Assembly (NCBI GenBank): GCA_021790955.1
Contig: JAJYFI010000043.1
Location: forward strand, 1 to 8,782
Direction of reading: 5' to 3'
Source: a bacterium
GTDB taxonomy: Bacteria > Elusimicrobiota > Elusimicrobia > UBA1565 > UBA9628
DNA length: 8,782 nt
The position numbers and the translations under genes were made by a program. The notes under the pieces were generated by a model. The model worked only from the letters and a program-made list of their open reading frames with translations, ran no database searches and was not told the DNA's origin. Below, in pieces: positions 1 to 5,863 of the stretch (positions are counted from its first letter, which is position 1; every line of letters begins with the position of its first letter).

Positions 1-1
1 C

Positions 2-349
2 GTGCTGGGCGGGGACCCGCGCTGGGCCGGCGAGCTCGATGGCCGCCTTGAGAGGCTGGGATTCCAGGAGCCGCTGCGCCGGGCGGCGTCCGCCTGGCAA
101 AACGATTTCGTCCGGGGGGGGCCTGGGGGTCTTCCTTGGAGCCACCTCTTCGACTTTCCGCCCGGGGCCCATGCCTCGGAGCAGGACTGGGTCGAGGTGG
201 CGGCCATGGCCATGGGGCACGCGCTCAAGGCGCTTGAAGCCCGCTGGCCGAAAGCCTTCCGCGGAGCGGCCGAGGAGCTTTGGTCCGAAATCGCCCGCGA
301 CCGGCCGCGGGCCGGCGAACGAAGTCGCAGTGAGAAACAAGGAGAATAG
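2..349 (+). CDS. C-terminal part of an unrecognised protein (5' truncated by the window edge)
   Basis: An open frame runs from the window edge to a TAG stop at 347-349, giving 115 visible residues. The GTG at position 2 need not be the start, and the gene probably begins upstream. The protein is soluble-looking and rich in Trp, Ala and Arg, with a segment PWSHLFDFPPGAH near residues 45-57 followed by a likely amphipathic helix of about 45 residues. No signal peptide or membrane segment is visible in this part. I do not recognise the family. In particular it does not look like the missing RNA-binding domain of the Rho that follows, nor like CoaE or IspE, which I considered. It lies in the same reading frame as rho, separated from it only by TAG-TCC, and its last codons contain the rho ribosome binding site, so the two genes are probably co-transcribed. 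Confidence that it is coding is moderate. Confidence 0.6.
   Translation: MLGGDPRWAGELDGRLERLGFQEPLRRAASAWQNDFVRGGPGGLPWSHLFDFPPGAHASEQDWVEVAAMAMGHALKALEARWPKAFRGAAEELWSEIARDRPRAGERSRSEKQGE
339..344 (+). promoter_or_regulatory. Ribosome binding site of rho
   Basis: AAGGAG lies 8 bases upstream of the ATG at 353, inside the last codons of the preceding gene. It supports translation of rho from 353 as a separate protein rather than as an extension of the upstream frame. Confidence 0.7.
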
Positions 350-352
350 TCC

Positions 353-1375
353 ATGAGCGAAGCAAGACGATACGAGCATCGACCGAGGTTCTTTAGGCCC
401 AGGCATAGGCCCAAGCAGGGCTACGGGGGATGGCAGGGCGGAGGAGGTGGCCAGGGCCAGCAGCACCAGCAAAAGCGCTTCAACAAGGGCCCCGACATGG
501 CGGTGGACCTTGGCCCCGCGGAGAAGGAGTTCATGACGAAGACGCCCATTGATCCCATGGAGTGGATCTCGCTCGAGAAAGGCTCGACCGATCCCTCGAT
601 GCGGGCGGTGGATCTCCTTTGCCCTATCGGCAAGGGGACCAGGGGCCTGATCGTCGCTCCTCCCAAGGTGGGCAAGACGACCTTCCTCAAGCAGATCTCC
701 AACGCCGTCAAGGAAAGCGCCCCGGAGATCGTTCAGTACTGCCTGCTGGTCGACGAACGTCCGGAGGAAGTGACGGACTTCAAGCGAAGCGTCCCCGCGG
801 AGGTGCACGCCTCCTCGAGCGACCAGTCCTACGAGAACCACGTCGTCGTCGCCGAGGCGCTCATGCGCAAGGCGGTTCAGGACGCCAACGCCGGCAAGGA
901 CGTCTTCCTCCTTGTCGACTCCCTGACCCGGCTCTCGCGGGTGCACAATCAGTTCTCCCCGGGCAACCGAACGATGTCCGGAGGCCTCGATTCGCGGGCG
1001 ATGGTGATCCCGCGCCGCTTCTTCGGGTTGGCGAGAAAGCTCGAGGAGGGCGGGTCCCTGACCATCCTGGCGACCATCCTGGTCGACACCGGGAGCAAGA
1101 TGGACGACATCATCTTCCAGGAGTTCAAGGGGACGGGCAACATGGACCTCGTGCTCTATCGCCCGGCGGCCGACATGCGCATCTTCCCCGCGCTCAAGAT
1201 TCGCGACACCGGCACCCGCAAGGAGGAGAAGCTCCTCCCCGCGGACTTCCTGGAAGGCGCCTGGAAGCTGCGCAGGCACTTGGCCGGTCTCCCCGACATC
1301 GAGGCCATCAAGGCCTTGACCGAGCTGCTGAGAAGCTACAAGACGAACAAGGCTCTCCTGGGGGCGCTGCGTTGA
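353..1375 (+). CDS. rho: Transcription termination factor Rho lacking the N-terminal OB RNA-binding domain
   Basis: Rho is a hexameric RNA-dependent ATPase that translocates along nascent RNA and releases RNA polymerase. The core is complete: Walker A APPKVGKT at residues 102-109, the catalytic Glu in DERPEE (E135), Walker B VFLLVDS with D189, a Q-loop-like SGGLD at about 209-213, and the arginine finger in GTRKEE (R289). The stretch TKTPIDPMEW near residue 65 aligns with the segment that in E. coli Rho directly follows the OB fold. The protein has 340 residues against about 420 in E. coli. The helical N-terminal domain and OB domain (about 126 residues in E. coli) are replaced by about 55 residues rich in Arg, Gly, Gln and His, including an unbroken run of five Gly. 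Primary RNA binding must therefore be absent or carried by this basic tail; that is inference. The ATG at 353 is supported by AAGGAG 8 bases upstream. The stop overlaps the ridA start. It could be a second, divergent Rho copy in this genome. Confidence 0.95.
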   Translation: MSEARRYEHRPRFFRPRHRPKQGYGGWQGGGGGQGQQHQQKRFNKGPDMAVDLGPAEKEFMTKTPIDPMEWISLEKGSTDPSMRAVDLLCPIGKGTRGLIVAPPKVGKTTFLKQISNAVKESAPEIVQYCLLVDERPEEVTDFKRSVPAEVHASSSDQSYENHVVVAEALMRKAVQDANAGKDVFLLVDSLTRLSRVHNQFSPGNRTMSGGLDSRAMVIPRRFFGLARKLEEGGSLTILATILVDTGSKMDDIIFQEFKGTGNMDLVLYRPAADMRIFPALKIRDTGTRKEEKLLPADFLEGAWKLRRHLAGLPDIEAIKALTELLRSYKTNKALLGALR

Positions 1376-1740
1376 GCGCCAAGCCCATAGGCCCCTACTC
1401 CCCGGCCCGAGCCGCCGGAGAGTGGCTCTTCGTGTCGGGGCAGATCGCCCTGGACGTTTCCGGCGAGATCGTCCGGGGAGCGGCCGCGCGTCAGGCGGAG
1501 CTTTGCCTTCAAAGCCTGGGCGAGCGGCTCAAGGAGGCGGGGGCTTCTCCGGCGGAGGTCGTCAAGACGACGATCTTCCTTACGGACATGAAGGACTTCG
1601 CCGAGGTTAACGACGTCTACGCGAAGTTCTTCAAACCTCCCTATCCGGCCAGGTCGACTGTGGCGGTCGCGGCCTTGCCGAAGGGGGCCGCCGTAGAGAT
1701 CGAGGCCGTCGCCTACTTGGCCGGGAGCAGCCGGGCGTAA
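1372..1740 (+). CDS. ridA: RidA family enamine/imine deaminase
   Basis: RidA (YjgF/YER057c/UK114 family) hydrolyses reactive enamine/imine intermediates, such as 2-aminoacrylate from PLP-dependent dehydratases, and acts as a cytosolic trimer. The 122-residue product fits the family's usual 120-130. Visible hallmarks are IGPYSPA at residues 6-12 (Tyr9), the VSGQIALD strand, VVKTTIFLTDM, the substrate-carboxylate Arg in YPARSTV (R94), and VEIEAVA with Glu111. The open frame extends far upstream within rho, but homology begins at the TTG of 1372-1374. This overlaps the rho stop as TTGA and gives a protein starting SAKPIGPYSP. No strong Shine-Dalgarno is seen apart from a G-rich stretch, so translational coupling to rho is likely. 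The 3' end overlaps the convergent lipoprotein gene by 28 bases. The exact start is inferred. Confidence 0.93.
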   Translation: MSAKPIGPYSPARAAGEWLFVSGQIALDVSGEIVRGAAARQAELCLQSLGERLKEAGASPAEVVKTTIFLTDMKDFAEVNDVYAKFFKPPYPARSTVAVAALPKGAAVEIEAVAYLAGSSRA

Positions 1741-2096
1741 TAGGAAGTGTTCGAGACATAATAGAAGTCGCCCGTCATGAGGTCAATGAGCAAAGGGAAG
1801 GGCCCCAGAAGGAGGCCCGGCAAAATATCTAGGATCAGGTCGCTGGTCCGGAAACCGCGGGCGACGGCCATGGTTTGCCCCTGCCAGCCATCCTTGCTGA
1901 TCGTGATATAGCGCGGTATGCCCCAGCCTCCGGGAACGCCCGCCGCCATCGGCGTCACGCCCGTCATTTTTCCGATCATCACGTCGGCATGATCGGGCTT
2001 GCTGTCGATGCTGACTTGTTGGTTGTTGTTGGCCATGGTGGCGCAACCGGTCAAAAAAGCTAGCGCCGCCGCCATGCAAGCGTTCCTTCCTGGCAT
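1713..2096 (-). CDS. Small PEGA-like outer-membrane lipoprotein
   Basis: A 127-residue lipoprotein precursor. A short signal peptide (Arg4, then a hydrophobic Ala/Leu stretch) ends in the lipobox LTGC, with Cys18 as the predicted lipidated residue. Ala at +2 gives no inner-membrane retention signal, so the outer membrane is likely. Residues about 27-82 (QQVSIDSKPDHADVMIG, later PRYITISKDGWQGQTMAV) look like a PEGA-type beta unit: a 'D-S-x-P-x-x-A-x-V' strand, a Gly-Thr/Val-Thr-Pro turn and an 'ITISKDGW' strand. A hydrophobic Gly/Pro-containing segment follows at about 87-106, then a Tyr-rich tail. This layout matches small lipoproteins often annotated as PEGA-domain or hypothetical proteins. 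The function is unknown. The ATG start is fixed by a strong ribosome binding site 7 bases upstream. It could be the last gene of the minus-strand operon or have its own promoter in the 70-base gap. Confidence 0.85.
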   Translation of the reverse strand: MPGRNACMAAALAFLTGCATMANNNQQVSIDSKPDHADVMIGKMTGVTPMAAGVPGGWGIPRYITISKDGWQGQTMAVARGFRTSDLILDILPGLLLGPFPLLIDLMTGDFYYVSNTSYYARLLPAK

Positions 2097-2166
2097 TTCG
2101 CGACCTCCTCCCGAGGATTTCCAGAACGTGATAGCTTAGCTTTTTCCCCCGCCGAATTTCACCGGT
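2097..2166. other. 70-base intergenic gap between dapA and the lipoprotein gene
   Basis: This is the only gap longer than a few bases in the window. Besides the ribosome binding site it holds ACCGGT next to the dapA stop and a run of five T at 2141-2145 on the plus strand (A on the minus strand). I see no stem strong enough for an intrinsic terminator in either direction and no convincing -35/-10 pair, so it is open whether the lipoprotein gene is transcribed with dapA. Confidence 0.5.
2104..2112 (-). promoter_or_regulatory. Strong ribosome binding site of the lipoprotein gene
   Basis: On the minus strand GGGAGGAGG ends 7 bases before the ATG at 2096-2094. It is the best Shine-Dalgarno in the window and decides the start over the internal ATG at codon 8. 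It also contrasts with the weak or absent sites at several of the overlapping junctions of the upstream operon. Confidence 0.75.
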
Positions 2167-3069
2167 TTAAATCAGCCCGAATTCCTTGAGCCGCGTCTTA
2201 AGCTGCGTCCGCTTCTCGGCGGCCAAGGGCATCAGCGGCAGGCGCAGGACGTCCCTGGCGAGGCCCCGCAGGGCCATGGCGGCCTTGAGCGGAATAGGGT
2301 TCGATTCCAGGTAAAGGGCCTTGATGACGGGAAGCATCCGAAGGTGGAGGCTTCGGGCGCGCCCCATGTCTCCTTGCCGCGCCGAGCGGCACAGATCAGC
2401 CATCTGGGAAGGAACGAGGTTCGACAGGACGCTGACGGCTCCCCGGGCGCCGATCGAAATCATGGGGAGGATGAGCGAATCGTCTCCCGCCAGGACAGAG
2501 AAGCCCGGTGGAGCCGCCCGGATGGTTTCTCCCGCCTGATCGAGGCTTCCGGAGGATTCCTTGACGGCGACGACACGCGGGACTTCCCGGGCCATCCGGG
2601 CCAGCGTCTGGGGTTCAATGTTGACCGCCGTCCGCCCCGGAATGTTGTAAACGATGATGGGAAGCCGGGTCGCCCGGGAGATGGCCGCGACATGGGCGAT
2701 GATGCCCCTCTGGGGGGGCTTGTTGTAGGAGGGCGCCGTGACGAGCAACGCCTCGGCTCCGGAGGATTGGGCGAGGCGCGCCGATTGGACGGCCCGGGCC
2801 GTCGCGTTCGCCCCCACGCCGGCGATGACGAGAAGCTCGCCGTCGCCTTCCTGAGCCGCGAGCCGGATGAGCTTTGATGATTCCGCCGGCTCAAGCGAAC
2901 TTCCCTCTCCCGTCGAGCCCCCGATCACGACGCCGTCGACTCCTCCAAGGGCTTGCCGGCGGATCAGCCGCCGGAAGGCGGGGACATCGAGGGAAAAATC
3001 GGGCTTAAACGGGGTGGCGAGGGCCGTGTAGACGCCGGAAAGGGGAATCTTGGCCGGCCGGGATTTCAC
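2167..3069 (-). CDS. dapA: 4-hydroxy-tetrahydrodipicolinate synthase (DapA)
   Basis: DapA condenses pyruvate with L-aspartate semialdehyde to 4-hydroxy-tetrahydrodipicolinate, the committed step to meso-diaminopimelate and lysine; it is a cytosolic TIM-barrel tetramer. The 300 residues match the family length. Visible features are GGSTGEG at 50-56 (E. coli has T44-T45 where this has Ser-Thr), the catalytic Tyr in PSYNKPPQRG (Y115), the substrate Arg in NIPGRTAVNI (R146), the Schiff-base Lys in VAVKESSG (K170), and NPIPLKAAM near 257-265. The open frame continues far upstream within dapF, but homology starts at the GTG of 3069-3067. This overlaps the dapF stop as GTGA and is preceded by AGGGGAG 8 bases upstream. 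It sits directly behind dapF, another enzyme of the same pathway. Stop codon TAA. Confidence 0.96.
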   Translation of the reverse strand: MKSRPAKIPLSGVYTALATPFKPDFSLDVPAFRRLIRRQALGGVDGVVIGGSTGEGSSLEPAESSKLIRLAAQEGDGELLVIAGVGANATARAVQSARLAQSSGAEALLVTAPSYNKPPQRGIIAHVAAISRATRLPIIVYNIPGRTAVNIEPQTLARMAREVPRVVAVKESSGSLDQAGETIRAAPPGFSVLAGDDSLILPMISIGARGAVSVLSNLVPSQMADLCRSARQGDMGRARSLHLRMLPVIKALYLESNPIPLKAAMALRGLARDVLRLPLMPLAAEKRTQLKTRLKEFGLI

Positions 3070-3896
3070 AGGGAGATCTCCCCTTGATAGACGGTCCGAG
3101 CGGGACCCTCGAGCCAAAGCTCGCTGCTCCGATGAGAGCCTGCCGCGGCGGCGTTCTTCAGGCCGACCCGCAGAAGGGCCCCGCTTTTGGCCCGGACGGA
3201 AACGGGGCTCCGGTAGAGGCCTCGATGGAGTCCGACCAGAGCCGCGGCGGCGGCTCCCGTCCCGCAGGCGAGCGTCTCGTCCTCCACGCCGCGCTCGTAG
3301 GTGCGAAGAAGAATTTCCCGGCGGCCGAAAGAGACGAAATCGACGTTCGTTCCCGCGGGCTTGAACGCCGCGTGGCGCCGGATGGCGCGGCCGACGTCCG
3401 CGACGGGAAAACGGCCCAGATCGGCGGCTTCGGCGACCGCGTGCGGCGTCCCCGTGTGGACCGTGTAGACGTCGAGCCCGCGGCCGCCGAATCGCAAGGA
3501 ACGCGGCCCCGACACGGGCCCCGGCGTAGGCATTTGAATCGCGACGCGCTCGCGGCCCGTAATCCTGGCCCGCAGGGCTCCGGCGTCGGTCCTCAAGGCG
3601 AATTCGCGAGCCTTGGTCCAGCCGCTCTGATGCGCCCACCAGGCGCCGCAGCGCGAGCCGTTGCCGCAAAAGGCCGACGAGCCGTCGGCGTTCCAGTAGC
3701 GCACCTGGGGAGAAGAACGCCCGCTCAGAAGGATGAGGCCGTCCGCCCCGATGCCCTCCCGCCGGTCGCAGAGCCTTCTCGCCAGAGACGCAAGCCCCCG
3801 ACGCGCCGCCAGGGACGGACATGAGCGCAGAACGGCGGCGTCCAGAAGCACGAAATCGTTGCCGGCTCCGGACATCTTAAAAAAACGAAGCTTCAC
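3066..3896 (-). CDS. dapF: Diaminopimelate epimerase (DapF)
   Basis: DapF interconverts LL- and meso-diaminopimelate by a cofactor-free two-cysteine mechanism, supplying meso-DAP for peptidoglycan and lysine. The 276-residue protein has the expected two-lobed architecture. The N-lobe carries the hallmark MSGAGNDFVLLD at 8-19, GIGADGL at 48-54, and NADGS followed by FCGNGSRC with catalytic Cys77. The C-lobe has the HTGTPHAV segment, GTNVDFV at about 182-188, YERGVEDETLACGTG with the second catalytic Cys211, and a Leu-Glu-Gly near the end. Both active-site cysteines are intact. The start is GTG at 3896-3894, overlapping the stop of the TPR gene as GTGA, with GGAG 6 bases upstream. The stop overlaps the start of dapA in the same way, so the three genes are probably translationally coupled. 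Confidence 0.96.
   Translation of the reverse strand: MKLRFFKMSGAGNDFVLLDAAVLRSCPSLAARRGLASLARRLCDRREGIGADGLILLSGRSSPQVRYWNADGSSAFCGNGSRCGAWWAHQSGWTKAREFALRTDAGALRARITGRERVAIQMPTPGPVSGPRSLRFGGRGLDVYTVHTGTPHAVAEAADLGRFPVADVGRAIRRHAAFKPAGTNVDFVSFGRREILLRTYERGVEDETLACGTGAAAAALVGLHRGLYRSPVSVRAKSGALLRVGLKNAAAAGSHRSSELWLEGPARTVYQGEISL
3071..3082. repeat. 12-base perfect palindrome over the dapA ribosome binding site
   Basis: GGGAGATCTCCC reads identically on both strands and covers most of the Shine-Dalgarno of dapA plus the bases up to its GTG start. It also encodes the last residues of DapF. As RNA it could fold only a four-pair stem with a GATC loop, so any regulatory role is speculative and chance is quite possible at this GC content. 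Confidence 0.4.
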
Positions 3897-4870
3897 GGGG
3901 CGCTCCAGGTCTTGAGGAGGGCCTTGGACACCTTGGCCAAGAACGGCGCGCTCTCGGGAGAGCTTCCCGCCAGAGCCATGAATCGCCGCGCTTCCCGAAG
4001 CCGCCCCAGCTCTTTATCCGCCATCGCCTTCGCCCAAAGAGCTACCGGGTCGAGCGGGTCGGCCTTGAGAAGGCTCTGGGCTTCGGCCCGCGCCTGGGCC
4101 GGCTGGCGCGCCTCGAGAAGCCAGAGGGTGATCGCGCGGCCGAGGGCGCGGGGGGCGTCCGGAAGGGAGCGCGCCTCCCGCAGGGTCGCGATCGCCCCGT
4201 CAAGGCGTCCGCGAGCGCGCTCGATATAGGCCAAGTCGATGAGGCCGGCGGCCTCGCGGCGAAGCTCCAGGGCCTTTTCGACGGCCGCTTGTGCGTCGTC
4301 GAGGCGTCCCCTCTCGTAAAGCGCCTCGGCGTAGGAGCGCCAGATGCTTGGATCACGCGCGGACGAGCGATCTTTCAAGGCGAGCTTGAAATCATCGGCG
4401 CTGCGGCCGTAGAACCCCAGGGCCTGCTCGGCCCGCGCCAGCCCCAGCCGCGCCTCGAAGGAATCGGGGGTTTTCTTGAGGATTTTTTCATACAAAGGGA
4501 GGGCCTTTTCGGGAAGATCCGAGCGCAGCAGCAAATCCGCGAAGCCGAGATGGAGCCGGATATTTCGCGGGTAGAGCTTGGAGGCAAGCTCATAGACGCT
4601 GAGCGCCCGGGAGGGGCGTCCCGTCGCCGAGAAACTTTGGGCCTTAAACCAAGCCGCCCGCGCCGCGTCGGCGGTCTTGAGCTTCTGGATAAACTCGGGA
4701 GTCAATATCCCCAAGACCCGCGAATAGTCCTTGGAGGCGAAAAGCTTGGCGACCCGGACCAACGGGTCCTTGGAGCGAAGCGGCCACAAGCCGGCCCGGG
4801 CCGCCGCGGCCGTGGCGATGAACAGGCAGGCTGCGGCGGCGAGCTTGAAGGGGGGCGTGGAGCCTGGCAT
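3893..4870 (-). CDS. Exported tetratricopeptide-repeat (TPR) protein
   Basis: A 325-residue protein with an N-terminal signal peptide (Lys9, then an Ala-rich hydrophobic stretch ending ARA near residue 26), so a periplasmic location is likely; no lipobox is seen. From about residue 70 to 303 it consists of helix-turn-helix TPR units of about 34 residues. Six or seven can be counted, roughly 71-102, 105-136, 137-170, 174-206, 207-236, 241-273 and 275-303, with the typical small/aromatic spacing (for example SYAEALYERGRLDDA). TPR solenoids bind protein partners; the partner here is unknown. The ATG follows the patatin stop with no gap (TAA then ATG), with AGGA 5 bases upstream. Its place directly behind the exported patatin and the TolC channel suggests a shared envelope role, by context only. 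Its stop overlaps the GTG of dapF. Confidence 0.88.
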   Translation of the reverse strand: MPGSTPPFKLAAAACLFIATAAAARAGLWPLRSKDPLVRVAKLFASKDYSRVLGILTPEFIQKLKTADAARAAWFKAQSFSATGRPSRALSVYELASKLYPRNIRLHLGFADLLLRSDLPEKALPLYEKILKKTPDSFEARLGLARAEQALGFYGRSADDFKLALKDRSSARDPSIWRSYAEALYERGRLDDAQAAVEKALELRREAAGLIDLAYIERARGRLDGAIATLREARSLPDAPRALGRAITLWLLEARQPAQARAEAQSLLKADPLDPVALWAKAMADKELGRLREARRFMALAGSSPESAPFLAKVSKALLKTWSAP

Positions 4871-5863
4871 TTATTTCCTGACAATGGCGGCCGGGGCCGT
4901 CGGCGCGCCGTGGTCCTCGGTCAGCCACGGAAGGGAGGCGAGAATGAGGCTCTCCTCCGCCGCCGGGAGGCGGTGCTGGGCGGCGATGACGCCGGCCTCG
5001 ATCGCCTCCGGAATTCTTGAGGTATCGTAGAAATGAATGTCGCCGACCTGCGGCTCGATGACGAAGTCGGCTTCCCGGCTTTCCTCGCGAGCGAGGATCG
5101 AGCCGCGGATGTCGATGACCTGCTGGAGGCCTTGGAGGGCGGTCCGCGGTCTGGATCGCGTGAAATCGCCCTCGGTGACGCTCGCCAAGACCCATTGGGC
5201 CCCAAGGAGCCTCGCCGCATCGACCGGGACGTTGTCGATGACGCCGCCGTCGACCAGGAAGCGGTGGCGGTACTCGACGGGCTCGATGATGCCGGGAAGG
5301 CTCGAGCTCGCGCGCACGGCCCGGGAGACGGGCCCGTCTCGAAAGACGATCTCCTCTCCCGAGTCGAGATCCATGGCGACGCAGGCGAAGGGCTTGGCGA
5401 GATCCTCGAAGCGCTTGGGCCCGAATTCCCGGAAGAACGCCTCTTCGGTCTTGCGGTTGGAGAGGGGTTTCTGCCACAGAACGAGGCGAAGAAGGCTGAA
5501 GGCCCCCCAGTTGGTCCCGGAATCGAGGGTGAGGGAGCCCATGAGTTCCCGCAGGCGTCTGGGGGATTCTCCCGCGGCGTAGAGTGCCCCGACGATGGCG
5601 CCCATGGAGGTCCCGGCGACGACATCGATCGGGAACTTGGCCCTGGTGAGGACCGTGATCACGCCGGCGTGGGCCGCCGCCCGGGCCGCCCCTCCGGAAA
5701 GAGCCAAGCCCACGACAGGCCTGCGGGTGTTCGGCAGGGAGGTCAGCTGCGTCCACAGGTGATCGCGCAACAGGCCGTCGGGAGAGAGGTCCGGCTGGGC
5801 CGGGAGGGGGGTCGCGGCCAGAAAGACGCCAAGGGAGACGGCGCCCAGGAGACGGGATGTCAC
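4871..5863 (-). CDS. Exported patatin-like phospholipase (RssA/NTE-type)
   Basis: Patatin-like proteins are lipid acyl hydrolases with a Ser-Asp dyad. This 330-residue protein begins with a signal peptide (Arg4, hydrophobic to about residue 20, cleavage near PAQ at 21-23), placing it in the periplasm or beyond. The patatin domain spans about residues 49-240: an oxyanion-loop region LSGGAARAAAHAGV at 55-68, the nucleophile elbow GTSMG at 84-88 (Ser86), a SSSLPGI segment near 186-192, and the dyad DGG at 205-207 (Asp205). The oxyanion loop departs from the usual GGGxRG, with Ala at two of the glycine positions. The C-terminal 90 residues show no second domain that I recognise, and there is no visible beta-barrel of the PlpD type. 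GTG start at 5863-5861, overlapping the TolC-family stop as GTGA, with GGGAG about 8 bases upstream. The substrate is unknown. Confidence 0.92.
   Translation of the reverse strand: MTSRLLGAVSLGVFLAATPLPAQPDLSPDGLLRDHLWTQLTSLPNTRRPVVGLALSGGAARAAAHAGVITVLTRAKFPIDVVAGTSMGAIVGALYAAGESPRRLRELMGSLTLDSGTNWGAFSLLRLVLWQKPLSNRKTEEAFFREFGPKRFEDLAKPFACVAMDLDSGEEIVFRDGPVSRAVRASSSLPGIIEPVEYRHRFLVDGGVIDNVPVDAARLLGAQWVLASVTEGDFTRSRPRTALQGLQQVIDIRGSILAREESREADFVIEPQVGDIHFYDTSRIPEAIEAGVIAAQHRLPAAEESLILASLPWLTEDHGAPTAPAAIVRK

Noticed and set aside
562..1371. In-frame N-terminal extension of RidA through the rho gene
   Set aside because: The stretch is an out-of-frame translation of conserved Rho sequence. RidA homology starts right at the TTG of 1372, giving the normal family length.
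2121..2150. Possible intrinsic terminator at AGCTTAGCTTTTT
   Set aside because: The bases before the T-run form no stem of useful length, and orientation relative to the minus-strand operon is wrong (it would read as an A-run).
3070..3822. In-frame N-terminal extension of DapA through dapF
   Set aside because: It overlaps the whole catalytic region of DapF in another frame. DapA homology and a good Shine-Dalgarno place the start at 3069.
3084..3824. A 246-codon open frame on the plus strand opposite dapF
   Set aside because: Antisense shadow of a conserved enzyme gene with intact catalytic motifs; no ribosome binding site or family resemblance.
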